Of a DNA stretch of 64,000 nt, positions 22,242 through 32,630 are shown in pieces. Source of the stretch: Erinaceus europaeus. Lineage: Eukaryota > Chordata > Mammalia > Eulipotyphla > Erinaceidae. Position 1 is the stretch's first letter. Each line of letters begins with the position of its first letter. Position numbers and translations under genes: made by a program. The notes below the pieces were generated by a model. The model ran no database searches. It saw only the letters and a program-made list of their open reading frames with translations, and was not told the DNA's origin. Where the stretch lies: assembly GCF_950295315.1 (NCBI RefSeq), contig NC_080166.1:100046999-100110998 (forward strand), given 5' to 3'.

Positions 22242-23507
22242 TTGTGTAAACCAGAAACTAAGATGCTGAATGGATAAATGAGTGTCAGACAACTTTAGAC
22301 TTTTTAAAGCCTCTTTTGTGAGAAAACCTCCCATTTTGCAATAGTTTTATTTTTTAAGTAGTGTTTGATAAAATGGATTTTATCTTTTCCCTTCGATTAT
22401 GGATTTCTTTCTTCTTGAAATGTGTCTTTACCCTTATGGTGATTCCTATCATTTTTTAAATAATTTATATCTTCCTTTTTAACTATTCTATGATTCTCAA
22501 TATTGTCATAGTATTTCAGTGGCTACATTTCTGTCATTACTACTACTTTGACCAACTTCTCCCAAAAGTGATCCTTTTCCCTAAAGCAGACCTTGTCCCC
22601 AAAGTGGTCCTTCTCCCAAAAAAACAGCTCCGTATGCCTAGTAGAAGATCAATCAATGATTATCTAATTTCATGTTTATTTGGAAACTATTGTCTACTAA
22701 TTTCATGTTTCCTCCATTTCTCAGTTTAAAGCAAACATAAGTGATCAAGAGATATTTCAAGATTGAATTCATGAATTCCACTTTATATCTTGGCACTGAT
22801 GAATACCAAGATAGTCAAGAAAATAACTTTTCCCATTTTGATGCCACTAACCTTGTATTAGTGATTTCAATAACATTGAAATAAACAGCTAGTAAATAAC
22901 AAATGGTTTGAGAAATTTCTAACTTATTTCTCAATAGCTTAAATTATTGATCTTATTTGCTATGGTGCTGGCAATTTGACCAAGTGTCCTGCCAAGTTTG
23001 TAATTAAAATATAAATCGCTTTTATGAATCAGAGTGTGTAGTTTCTGGATAAATAAATCCTCAGGGGGAACTGGCGATTGATATGGTATGCATTTGTGAA
23101 GTCAAGCAAGAAAAGTTTAGCTGCAATTAAGAAAGGAAAACCTGGCTCGAAGTGGCAGAGTTACTCTAAACAGAGATTTCTAGTCTAAACGTTATTATTC
23201 TTTGTGATAAAGTTTGCCAGAAAACCTGCACTGTGGACAATTTAGTTTATACTAATTCCATTTAAGATATCACTAGTCCAGTTCTATGTCTCACGATGAT
23301 TATATTACTTTCTATCTTTGACTAGACTTCTTTGACCTTAGAGCACTCTTGCAAAATGTATCATATTGAACATATTTATAGTCCTGTGCGTCATGTTTGG
23401 GATATTACTGTTCCAGAACTCTAACTTAAAAAATTCAATACACAGCTTATGATGGGAAAAAATGTGTAATAACAAATTCATTCTTTCATAATGTTTTGTT
23501 TCAAGTG
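22242..23507. other. AT-rich sequence, nothing recognised except a small tandem repeat
   Basis: About 1.27 kb. Contains the 18-bp tandem repeat at 22565-22618; otherwise no gene or named repeat. Confidence 0.5.
22565..22618. repeat. 3 x 18-bp imperfect tandem repeat
   Basis: Units AAAGTGATCCTTTTCCCT, AAAGCAGACCTTGTCCCC and AAAGTGGTCCTTCTCCCA follow without gaps. Read on the plus strand they give a PKxxLx-like peptide repeat, which I take as coincidence. Confidence 0.85.
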
Positions 23508-23625
23508 GCAAGGTCCTGGTCCCCACCTATAGGAGGGAAGCTTCACAAGTAGTGAAACAGTGCTGCAACTGTCTCTTGGGCTTTCTTCCTATTTCCCTCT
23601 CCCCTCTCAATTTGTCTGTCTCTAT

Positions 23626-23677
<52 letters not shown>

Positions 23678-23685
23678 AGTGTACA
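23508..23685 (+). mobile_element. 5'-truncated tRNA-derived SINE ending in (CA)n
   Basis: It starts at GGCAAGGTCCTGGTCCCCAC, then GGAGGGAAGCTTCACAAGTAG, a CT-rich body and TCTGTCTCTATCC. The tail has been replaced by, or has grown into, the CA run at 23627-23675. Confidence 0.75.
23627..23675. repeat. (CA)n microsatellite, about 24 units
   Basis: Uninterrupted CA run in the SINE 3' end. Confidence 0.97.
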
Positions 23686-24873
23686 TATTCCTTTTGAAAT
23701 GGAGTGTTCTCAGGTTGGAAAGTTAGAAAAATGTTTATGTAAAAGACTTCCTTCCATAGCTGAGGTTCTGAGCTCTCAGACTCCATCCCCAATATCTTCA
23801 TAAGAAGAGCAGCACAGTGTTTTGAGCTCTCTCTCTCTCTTTTTCTTTCACTGTATCTCTCTCTCTTTTTCATTAAAGATAACTAAAAATTATTTTAAAA
23901 AATAGAGTGTTATCTTTCCTGAAAGTCTGCTAGACAGTTGAACTGAGGTGTGATAAAGTATCTGAGAAGGAAAGGCCAGGTCCTAGATCCCATAGTCAAA
24001 AAAAGAGACATTAAGAGTCAGTACAAATCCAAGAATAAATGTATCAGATAAACTAATCCACTTTAGTAATGTACCACATGATCTTCTCTGGTGCAAGTTC
24101 TCTTTGGATAGAAAACTAGCTACCTTTTTAGGTTACCTGAGCAGACAGAGGAACTAAGGGGAAGAGTCCTATTACAGAAATTTAAAATGGCATGTCATTA
24201 TAGGTATGTGTGTATATACATGCCTAGGTGAGAACATTTTAAGAAGCCTCTGTGTTGTGGCATGGAAAGAAATATCAAAGGGAAGGAAAACAATGGCAAG
24301 GGGAGAATGGATAGCAGATTGCATTGCAAGGTGTTCACAGCAGGGTGCTGAAGAACTTCTAATAGTGCTGTGGGGAAAACAAATGACAGGAGGAAGATTA
24401 TTCTTCTATCTTTTCTCCTCTGCCAGTTTGAATTTCTATTTCTAGTTTCAGGAATGCTATCATTCAATGCTGGATCTTAGTAGGAGAGGGGAGGGAGAGA
24501 GAAAGAGAAAGATACTAGGTTTGTAGTGTAGAAATGAAAACTTAGTGATTAGAAATGTGTTGTAAAGTGTAACAGCAGTTCATGCAGCTCTAAGATGGAG
24601 ACAGCTCTTTTTAGGTAACATACCAAAGAACTAGAGGGCAATAACTTGTTTTGCAGGAATCAGAAATATTTTACCATACCAGTGAAAAATCTTATTTATC
24701 TAATCATACAAACTAGTCTACCACTGAAAATGTATTAATATGTTTGTTCTTTGGGAAACTTGTGAAATACACTATTTTCTTTGCTCACAAGCTATTCTTC
24801 AAAATTCACTTAATGTCAAGCTAAACTATCTAGATATCTTAAACCAAGAAAATCATTTGTTATAGATCAGAGA
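23686..24873. other. Mostly unique sequence
   Basis: A possible SINE remnant with CTCTCTCTCT runs at 23785-23895; otherwise nothing recognised. Confidence 0.45.
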
Positions 24874-24885
24874 AAAAAAAAAGAA

Positions 24886-25164
24886 GGGAGTCGGGCTGTA
24901 GCGCAGCGGGTTAAGCGCAGGTGGCACAAAGCACAAGGACCGGCATAAGGATCCTGGTTCGAACCCCGGCTCCCCACCTGCAGGGGAGTCACTTCACAAG
25001 CGGTGAAGCAGGTCTGCAGGAGTCTATCTTTCTCTCCTCCTCTCTGTCTTCCCCTCCTCTCTCCATTTCTCTCTGTCCTATCCAACAATGACAACAACAA
25101 TAATAACTACAACAATAAAACAACAAGGGCAACAAAAGGGAATAAATAAATAAAATAAATATTT
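24886..25164 (+). mobile_element. Full-length hedgehog tRNA-derived SINE
   Basis: GGGAGTCGGGCTGTAGCGCAG, the A box TAGCGCAGCGGG, the B box GGTTCGAACCCC, GGGGAGTCACTTCACAAGCG, a CT-rich body, CAATAATAACTACAACAATA and an AATAAATAAATAAA tail. The likely duplication is AAAAAAAAGAAG (24874-24885 and 25165-25176), an A-rich target as expected for L1 endonuclease cleavage. Confidence 0.93.
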
Positions 25165-25176
25165 AAAAAAAAGAAG

Positions 25177-25689
25177 AAAAGTTTGGTGTCATTCCAGATA
25201 GGAGATTTAGGAAGAAGTGGAGATATAGGAAATGTTAAAAGTTCTAGCATAGTAAGAGATGATCCCATTCTCAGTTTCTTCAAACATTTAGTAAAATTAA
25301 TAAGCTCACAAATTGCCAAAAACAAACAATTTGGGATTGGAGGTGGTAGTGGTGAGAGAGTTGGGCTTCATGTTTATCATGGTACCAGTGAAACTGGGTC
25401 ATCAAATGTGAACAGTGTTCATAGAAAGCTAGCTTGAGAGATGGTATGTATAGAGTTTAAAATTTCTAGGAGCCATGTAGACGTAAATAACCTGGAATAT
25501 TTTATGTGACATTGGAAGAGGAATGCAACTTTAATCTTGTCATCAGAGGATTCAGTTTATTCATAAAACATTTAAAATCACTTTCTGTGGTCCATTTCTG
25601 TGCATATGAATCTATATAAGTTGAAGACCTGAAATCTTGTTTCATATAAAATGGCTTAAGTTTTTAAAAGACGTAAATTATTAATTTTA
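25177..25689. other. Nothing recognised
   Basis: About 510 bases without gene or clear repeat. Confidence 0.5.
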
Positions 25690-25822
25690 CATGGGATAGA
25701 GGACTTCAGATGAGAGAGAGAAGTCAATGCCTTACTATAATACATGCAATACTGGGGACTGAACTGGGAGCCTTAGACTTATAAGTCTCATGCATATCTT
25801 CCCCTTGATCTATAAACCCAGT
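25690..25822 (-). mobile_element. Diverged SINE, minus strand
   Basis: GATGAGAGAGAGAAGTCAATG, ATACTGGGGACTGAACTGGG and GCCTTAGACTTATAAGTCTC resemble the 33879-34047 type in reverse. Old copy. Confidence 0.5.
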
Positions 25823-25999
25823 TGAGTTTATTGAGTTGTTTATTCATGAAGTAAACATGCTCTTATTTTGTTTTTTAATTTATCTGCTAAGAGTTTTTCA
25901 AATTTGGAATAATGATAATCAACATTGTAATAAATAATAATGTGTAAAAATTAGTTGCATATGTGGTTATCTTCTGTGGAAACCTCCTTAGAAGTATTA

Positions 26000-26076
26000 C
26001 AATCTTCTTTTTCTAGCGTTTGCCCTTCTTCCGTAGCCAGTCAACAGCGTCAGGTTGAAAGCTGTCAGGAGCTGAT
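26000..26076 (-). mobile_element. Short Vingi-type 3' end (77 bp), minus strand
   Basis: On the minus strand the 3' part reads CAACCTGACGCTGTTGACTG, GCTACGGAAGAAGGGCAAACG, CTAG, then an A/G tail. This is nearly identical to the 3' end of the long Vingi copy (47789) and the one at 32388. Unlike the long copy it keeps TGG where that one has TGA. AGTATTA at 25993-25999 and 26077-26083 is a plausible 7-bp target-site duplication. It is either a severe 5' truncation or one of the internally deleted non-autonomous Vingi derivatives reported in hedgehogs. Confidence 0.75.
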
Positions 26077-26184
26077 AGTATTATAACATATACTATCAAT
26101 ATATATTTTCATTTGCTGCCAAGAGTACTGCCGAGATTTTGTACTGATGTGATTTTACTGCAACTAGAAAATGCCTTCTTTTCT

Positions 26185-26370
26185 CCCCAGATAGAAAATG
26201 AAAGACATTCAGGCAGAGGTAGGTAGAGAGAGAAAGAGAAAAGACACTGCTCCACTACTTATGAAACTTCTATGGGAGTGCTTCCATGTAGTAAGTGGCT
26301 CAAGGCTTAGATTCTCAGTATTTACACATTGCAACATGTCCGATTTACCAGTGAGCTACATCTAGGATCC
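26185..26370 (-). mobile_element. Diverged tRNA-derived SINE, minus strand
   Basis: GGTAGGTAGAGAGAGAAAGAG, GACACTGCTCCACTACTTATG, AAACTTCTATGGGAGTGCTTCC and CAACATGTCCGATTTACCAG follow the SINE order. Confidence 0.6.
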
Positions 26371-27302
26371 CTACAGTAAGTATATTTTTAAGTTGTTGAT
26401 ATTTATTGATAAATTGATTTCCAGAATCTTGCAGTTATTTACTTTTTCCTTCTACCCCTCCTCCCCTCTTACTACCTCATTATCACCAGGGCTTCACTGC
26501 TCTGGGCTAACTACACCAGACAGAAAGAGAAAAACGGAGAGAGATAGGGAAAACCATCACAGCACTAACCAAACAGTCTTATTACAGAAGCATGGATTAT
26601 ACGAATTTGTAACAACAATAAAACAAAAACACTTATCCTAAAAGAGACAATTTACATATGAAAAGAAACCTCACATGGGTTGGGAAACCCTTCTTTTACT
26701 ACCTGTCTAATGAACAAGTAATCAAGATCTTATTGCTAATCACTGAATTTCATTTTTATTTTATGAAATGAAAAATCATAGTACTTCTATTTATCCTTCA
26801 CCAAATACAGTGTGTCAATATTTACTTCCACACTTCTTAAATGAGATGAATATTTGAGGCAGTGTGTGTGTGTTTAATGTTGCATGCATACATAGCAAAC
26901 TAAATGCTGATATTTGACATGTTGATATGGCTTCTTATTTCCTCCTTCCTAAAATTGTCTTTTTGAAAATTATTGTATAAATTGTGATTTTTTTTTTTTT
27001 TTGGAGTTCTGGGACACCCAAGCTGGGCTTTTTTTCTTTCATTTAAATTTGGGACTTTTAACTACATGCACATAACAATGTTCAGTCCATCTTTATCCAT
27101 ACAATTTTAAAAAGCACTGTGCCTGAAGGACTGTTTTATGGCATTATTTGGTTTTATAAGTTTGCAATCAACACTCTGCAGCTAACATGGCCATGTAAAT
27201 TCATGAGAGATTTTTCTATTGAAACCCAAACAAGGTCACTTGCTTCTGAAGATCAGAATGAGATAAAAGTGACACTGTGTCTACAAAACTACTAAAAACA
27301 TT

Positions 27303-27305
<3 letters not shown>
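26371..27305. other. AT-rich sequence, possible old SINE remnant
   Basis: 26470-26600 (CACCAGGGCTTCACTGCTCT, GACAGAAAGAGAAAAACGGAG) looks like a worn SINE. A poly-T run at 26989-27002. Nothing else. Confidence 0.45.

Positions 27306-27351
<46 letters not shown>
27306..27351. repeat. (AT)n microsatellite, 23 units
   Basis: Uninterrupted AT run. Confidence 0.97.
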
Positions 27352-27353
<2 letters not shown>

Positions 27354-27580
27354 CACCTCTGAAAAATAGTCATTGATTATTTTTGTTGTTGCTGCTGTTG
27401 CAGATTTGGATTTCTAATGTTAATTCTAATGAAGGGATTTTGAACAACCTCTGTTATCAGCTGGTTATGCTTATTTCCTTTTAGATGTGTTCTCTAAAGC
27501 ATTAAAAGGTTCAATGGCTGAAGTTCACATTTTCAGGCACTATTCTTATGCACTGTGAAGAGAGGCTTCTTGCTTGTTTT

Positions 27581-27816
27581 TTTTTTTATTGTTGTTATTG
27601 ATGTCATCATTGTTGTTAGATAGGACAAAAAGAAATAGAGAGAGGAGGGGAAGACAGAGAGGGGAAGAGAAAGACACCTGCAGACCTGCTTAACAGCCTG
27701 TGAAGCGATTTCCCTGCAGGTGGGGAGCCAGGGGCTCAAACTGGGATCCCTATCCAGGTCCTTATGCTTTGCGCCATGTGTGCTTTACCAGATGCACTAT
27801 TGCCCAACTCCTTTCC
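27581..27816 (-). mobile_element. Hedgehog tRNA-derived SINE, minus strand
   Basis: TTGATGTCATCATTGTTGTT, GATAGGACAAAAAGAAATAG, CACCTGCAGACCTGCTTAAC, GATTTCCCTGCAGGTGGGGAG and a head ending ATTGCCCAACTCC. A 10-bp duplication TGCTTGTTTT lies at 27571-27580 and 27817-27826. Confidence 0.9.
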
Positions 27817-27826
27817 TGCTTGTTTT

Positions 27827-28464
27827 ATTTCCCTTTCCTCTACTCTTTTTATTATGTCATTTTGTGCAGTTCTAGGCTCAAACCCAGGACCACATATCTA
27901 TGAGGTTTGTACTATACCATGAAGTAGCATCCACAGTCACTTTGTCACATTCTCTTAAAAATAAATGTATATAATTTATTGTATATACTATGAGGTTCAC
28001 ATTCACTTAGATGCACACTTTGTTTTATGGAAGAATAATATGTTTATTATAAACCATGTACTTTTAATGTGTCTTAACTCTATCCCTTTACTGAGTGTCC
28101 TTATACGCAGAACTATTTAACAGGAAGCACAAACTAGTTTACCAGGAGATTAACCCCATAATATTCCCTTACACACTCAAATTCTTCTATCATTCAATTT
28201 TTCAGTTATTCTATCAGAACTCATGGCAAGAACATTATATATATCATCCAGTTCAATCCCAGCAACCGTGGACATCTGTACCTAGGTACTACTAGGATTT
28301 GCCCTATGCTACTAGCAAGAGATTTGAGGCATGGAGAAATAAGCCATTTAACAATGTCCATGAGCTGGAGTGCTGAACTTCAATGCCTGGAAGTGCCTTT
28401 ACTTACTACACTGTAAACCATCTCCTAAATGTCAGATCCCCATCTGTCCCCACCCCCAGCTGAG
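27827..28464. other. Nothing recognised
   Basis: About 640 bases. 28228-28420 has SINE-like traces (CAGTTCAATCCCAGCAACCG) but no clear element. Confidence 0.4.
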
Positions 28465-29165
28465 TGTTCCTTTTTTAATATTATTATTGATTTAATAATG
28501 ATTGACAAAACCATAGGACAAGAGGGGTACAATTCAACACAGTTCCTACCACCAGAGTTCCTCATCCAGGGCCCTCCATTGGAAGCTTCCCAATTCTTTA
28601 TCTCTCTAGGAGCATGGACCCAGGATCATTATGGGATGCAGAAGGTGGAAGGTCTGGCTTCTGTAATTTCTTCTTTGCTGGACATGGGCATTGGCAGGTT
28701 GATCCAAATCCCCAACCTGATTCTATCTTTCCCTAGTGGGGCAGGGCTCTGGAAAGGTGGGGTTCTAGGGTGTATTGGTGAGGACATCTGTCCAGAGAAG
28801 TCAGGTTGGCATCATGGTAGTATCTGCAACTTGGTGGCTGAAAAAGCACTACAATACAAAGTTGAACAAATTGTTTAATAACCAGGTACCTAAAGATAAG
28901 AACAGAGCAGAAGAAATTTGGGGTCTCCATTTTGTAAAAGGCTAGTAGGTCTATTTTGATATATTCCAAGGGGCCCATGACTTTACTAATTTTTGCCTGA
29001 GCCCAACAGCTAACATGCATCTGGGGATGTGGTGTCAGAGCTGGAAATAGGACTAGAAAGCTGGATCAGGGAAGAGAGTAGCTCCCAAATATGGGGAAAG
29101 TGTATAAATATTGTTAACTGTAAATCCCATCAATTTGTATTATAAACCATTAACCCCCTAATAAA
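28465..29165 (-). mobile_element. L1 3' UTR fragment
   Basis: GACAAAACCATAGGACAAGAG, CTCTAGGAGCATGGACCCAG, CTGGACATGGGCATTGGCAG, GGTTGGCATCATGGTAGTATC and GGGGCCCATGACTTTACTAAT follow the order of the other 3' UTR copies. Ends near 29165. Confidence 0.9.
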
Positions 29166-29226
29166 TGATTTGGAGAAAGTTAAAAAACAAAGGAATAAAA
29201 CATCATGAGCTCTGTAACTATATTCT

Positions 29227-29420
29227 CCTCCTCCTCCTCCTCCTCCTCCTCCTCCTCCTTCGTCTTCTTCTCCTCCTCCTCCTCCTTCTTCTTTCTTCGT
29301 CTTCTCCTCCTCCTCCTCCTCCTCCTTCTTCTTTCTTCGTCTTCTTCTTCTCCTCCTCCTCCTCCTTCTTCTTTCTTCGTCTTCTTCTCCTCCTCCTCCT
29401 CCTCCTTCTTCTTCTCCCTC
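29227..29420. repeat. Pyrimidine minisatellite with about 40-bp higher-order period
   Basis: (TCC)n and (TTC)n blocks alternate around a CGTCTTC marker that recurs at 29261, 29298, 29338 and 29378 (spacings 37, 40, 40). The strand is almost pure pyrimidine. The long Arg/Lys/Glu frames on the minus strand and Ser/Leu/Phe frames on the plus strand are by-products. Confidence 0.93.
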
Positions 29421-29440
29421 TCTCTCTCTCTTTCCTTCTA

Positions 29441-29748
29441 TTCCTCTCTCTCTCCTGAATGTCTTGTTTTCTAAACATATAGGATAGTATACTTATGTTC
29501 ATTGAAATTGGGTCATGGAGGAGACTCAGAAGTTTCATGCACACAAGACCTAGGATTTATCCTCTGGAACTAAGGAGAATTGTTATTATTGATTAAGTAA
29601 ACAATTATGAAAAGTTTAAAATAACTTTTTGTTCTCAGTGTTCATTCCCCAACTTCCTTGTCTCAGAAGTAGCCATATGTCGAATATGGTACATGTCAAG
29701 TTTTGTACAATCCTAATTTTGTGTAATCTGTTGATTTACCTAAAAATC

Positions 29749-29750
<2 letters not shown>
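29441..29750. other. Nothing recognised
   Basis: No gene or clear repeat between the two simple-sequence loci. Confidence 0.5.

Positions 29751-29786
<36 letters not shown>
29751..29786. repeat. (CG)2(CA)n microsatellite
   Basis: CGCGCACACA followed by uninterrupted CA. Confidence 0.96.
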
Positions 29787-29787
<1 letters not shown>

Positions 29788-30919
29788 TTCATTGCTTTTT
29801 AATTTTTATACATTAATATACAAATACTGTCAATTTGTAAAAAATTTCACTTGCATTATGCTTTTTGCCATGTAGCCTGTACTTTTTATGTGACTTTTTC
29901 ATGTACACGCACCTCTCACAAATATATATCTTTTCTCCAACTCCAAATACATATCTTTTTCTCCAACTAGTTTGTGCCGAAATCAGGTGACACATTAATA
30001 AGCAGATATGTCCACACCTCCTGTACTGGCTTTGCAAAAGTGTCTCTCCACCTGTGACAGAGGTTTGCCAAGTCTCAGAACATATGTTCTGATCTGATAA
30101 GCACACCTCATTTAAATATATATGTACATTTATATCAGGTTTATTCTCCCATTACCAGCACTGGGTCATTTGTAAGAATCACATCTCAAAAGGGTAGTAT
30201 GAAACACATTTTAGAAGGGCTGTAAAGGCTTTAAAGGTGGCTTAAAAATATCTCTGGTTATTAAAGAAGGCACTTAAATAATCTGTCATCTGGCCACTGG
30301 GATCTAGTTTTTTAAAAAGTGCAAATTTGATCATCCACTTCTAGCTTGAAACCTTTCAATTAAATTGACATCCCACAAGTGTCAAAAGAAGACTTATTGT
30401 GCCTTGAAGAATCCTAAGTAATCTCAACCCTGAATTCCTTCATTGATCTCTTTATTTGTGCCTTTAACCTATGATTTATCTGTGCTAATCCCTTGTTGTT
30501 CTCATTCTGTGTTTTATAGTTTAATAGTTTCATGCTTTGTTAATGCTCTTTTCTCTGCTACCCTTTTGTGCTTGGGTTGAACATATTCAATATCCTTTTT
30601 TTTTTTTTTTGAAAGCTCTTTGATACTATTTACTCTTTCTCTTGCTTTCTACCTAGCTCAAATTCAATGCCGATTGGGTTTAAGATCATGATTGAAGGAG
30701 GGGGGTGGGGGGACCAAGAAATTGAAAGGTTTAATATGTTGCCATAGTGATTTTACTTATTTTTGAAGGACTCAAAGCAGGCACTGTAGCTGTAGACAGG
30801 CAAGCAGCAGTTTTCTGAGATAGTGAGTCAAGATTTCAGGCCATGTGCTGAAACACCATGCACCAAGGTGTGCTTGGTTATAAGAGAGAAAGCTGAAGTG
30901 AGAAGGCATTGGAGCAGAA
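29787..30919. other. Unique-looking sequence, possible ancient repeat in the middle
   Basis: 30310-30620 has the cadence of an ancient mammalian repeat (ATTTGATCATCCACTTCTAG, CTTGAAACCTTTCAATTAAA) but I cannot name it. G-run GGGGGGTGGGGGGACC at 30701-30716. Confidence 0.35.
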
Positions 30920-31055
30920 GTTGTCCCTCCTCCTTTTTTTAACCAGAACACTGTTCAGCTCTGGCTTATGGTAGCTCAGGGGATTGAACTTGGAACTTTG
31001 GAGCCTCAGGCACTAGAGTCTGTTTGCATAACTATTATGCTATATACCCTCTGTT
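30920..31055 (-). mobile_element. Short tRNA-derived SINE (ATAATGGTTATGCA type), minus strand
   Basis: AACCAGAACACTGTTCAGCTC, GGGGATTGAACTTGGAACTT, GGAGCCTCAGGCACTAGAGTC and GCATAACTATTATGCTATAT. Confidence 0.8.
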
Positions 31056-31434
31056 CCTCCTTCTCTTAATGATAGCTCTTGTTTTCCTTTACAGGAAGTC
31101 TCACTGGCCAAGTGTGCCAAACCACATGCCTCATGGGGACAGCTGCAACTTCAGCTTTTCACAGTAAATCCTTTTGAAGAATTGGCATGTCATTTTTTTT
31201 TAACTGAATTTCAGAGAGTCATGGTGCAAGGACACACTATCCAGAGTTCTAACTCTCTATCTCTAAACTTTTATATTATACTATGGATTGCTTTGGAGTT
31301 CTGAGCTCTAGAGTCTCAAAATGCAATTGGGTTTGAAAATAGATTTTTTTTAAAAGCGAGGAAGTTAAAAATGAGCCTAGTAAGTCATGTCCTTAATCCA
31401 GTTTGACTGGTTTGTGTTGTCATAAAGAGAGGAA
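31056..31434. other. Nothing recognised
   Basis: No gene or clear repeat. Confidence 0.45.
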
Positions 31435-31947
31435 TAGTCTGGAGAACTCTCAGAAGGGTAAAAATGGACCTTGCCTATGACCTGGCAATTCCTCTCCTGG
31501 GGAAATATCTTAAAAAGAACAAACACAGGGGCTGTGTGGTGGCACACTTGGTTAAGCACACATGTTATAGTGCACAAAGTCCTGGGTTCGAGCCCCCAGC
31601 CTCCAACTACACAGGAGAAAGTTTTGCAAGTAGTGAAGCTGTGCTGCAAGTCTCTCTCTCTCTCTCTCTCTTTTTCTCTCTCTCACATACACACACTCTC
31701 TCTGTCTCTCTCTTCCTCTCTCTTCCTCACTCTCTCACTCCCCCTCTTCCCTCTAAATTTCTGGATGTTTCTATCCAATAAGTAAATAAGATAATAAAAT
31801 TTAAAAACAATAAAGAAAGAAGCACATTCATTTAAAGAGATCTCTGTATACTTATGTTAATAGCAGCACAATTTGTAATAGCTAAAACCAACTACAGATG
31901 GGTGTCCAACTACAGATGGGTGGCTAAGAAAATTGTGGTATATACTG
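31435..31947 (+). pseudogene. L1 ORF2 C-terminal fragment, plus strand, split by a SINE
   Basis: 31435-31529 translates as WRTLRRVKMDLAYDLAIPLL, homologous to the [20 protein letters not shown] block of the complete L1 at 51171. After the SINE, 31813-31947 continues with sequence like the following segment (NSSTICNS/KTNYRWV-type remains ending in GTGGTATATAC). At 31947 homology switches to the opposite strand. An 18-bp unit CCAACTACAGATGGGTGT is tandemly duplicated at 31888-31923. Confidence 0.7.
31530..31812 (+). mobile_element. tRNA-derived SINE (GGTGGCACA type), in L1 ORF2
   Basis: GGCTGTGTGGTGGCACACTTG (A-box region), CTGGGTTCGAGCCCCCAGC (B box), a block with GAGAAAGTTTTGCAAGTAGTG, long CT/CA-rich runs (31652-31735) and TCCAATAAGTAAATAAG. 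It is embedded in the L1 ORF2 fragment. Confidence 0.88.
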
Positions 31948-32090
31948 TCTAGTAGTTGTCTTTCATTGCATTACTTATTTCATTAAGCATAATCATTTCC
32001 AGTTCTATCCATTTTTGTCCCAAAGGACACATTAACATCTTTTTTGATTATAGAATAGTATTCCATGGAGTATATATCCCATAATTTATT
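31948..32090 (-). pseudogene. L1 ORF2 C-terminal fragment, minus strand
   Basis: The reverse strand contains ATGGAATACTATTCTATAAT and GGACAAAAATGGATAGAACT, matching the MEYY-x-AIIK and W-x-ELE region near the end of ORF2. It abuts the oppositely oriented ORF2 fragment at 31947/31948. Confidence 0.7.
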
Positions 32091-32215
32091 TACAAGATAA
32101 CTTTGACAAGAGAGACAGAGACAGAGACAGGTTAAAATACCACATCACATAAGTGGTGTCCAAACACAAACCTGGGTCTGGTCATGGCAAAGTAGTCACT
32201 GCCCCAGGTGAGCTC
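32091..32215 (-). mobile_element. Diverged tRNA-derived SINE, minus strand
   Basis: TTTATTTACAAGATAACTTTG, GAGAGACAGAGACAGAGACAG, CCAAACACAAACCTGGGTCTG and CAAAGTAGTCACTGCCCCAG. Confidence 0.6.
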
Positions 32216-32329
32216 TGTTTCTATCTCCTCTCTCACTATCTTCAATATTTGTGCCAGAGCATCAAAATGATGCTTGCTTGGGTCCCCAACAGTGGAAGAA
32301 TTAGAAAGTCTCATTTAAAATTAAGTCAT

Positions 32330-32630
32330 CATCATATTTTTTTAGACAGAAACAGAGGGAGAGGGAGAAGAGGAAAAGTGGTAGAGACCTCGAAACTTGA
32401 CATCAGGCTCAACCTGACGCTGTTAACTGGCTATGGAAGAAGGGCAAACGCTAGAAGAAGAAGAAGTGGTAGAGAGAGACACAAAGAGATAGAGAGAAAG
32501 AGAGAGACCATAGCACCAAAACATCCTTCAATGCAGTGAGGGCTGGGCTTGAACCTGGGTCACCCACATGGCAAAGCAGCACACGATCCAGGTGATCCTA
32601 TGACCTGCCCTATGACCATAACTGTCTACA
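32330..32630 (-). mobile_element. tRNA-derived SINE, minus strand, carrying a Vingi insertion
   Basis: TTTTTTTAGACAGAAACAGAG, then after the insert GAGAGACACAAAGAGATAGAG, ACATCCTTCAATGCAGTGAGG and GGGCTTGAACCTGGGTCACC. Split by the 78-bp element at 32388-32465. Confidence 0.75.
32388..32465 (+). mobile_element. Short Vingi-type 3' end (78 bp) with target-site duplication
   Basis: CCTCGAAACTTGACATCAGG, CTCAACCTGACGCTGTTAACTG and GCTATGGAAGAAGGGCAAACG, CTAG, then AAGAAGAA. This matches the last 78 bases of the long Vingi copy at 47789-49130 (opposite strand). Perfect 10-bp duplications GTGGTAGAGA at 32378-32387 and 32466-32475 define the edges. In the Vingi reading frame the segment encodes the protein C-terminus ending LRKKGKR-stop in the other copies. 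Here it reads LWKKGKR, and the stop lies directly before the tail. Confidence 0.9.

Noticed and set aside
28429..28878. 149-codon frame
   Set aside because: It lies entirely in an L1 3' UTR fragment read antisense; the same sequence is non-coding in all other copies.
29218..29544. Arg/Lys/Glu-rich frame on the minus strand and Ser/Leu/Phe/Pro-rich frames on the plus strand
   Set aside because: These are translations of the CTC/CTT minisatellite. Low complexity in every frame, no start context.
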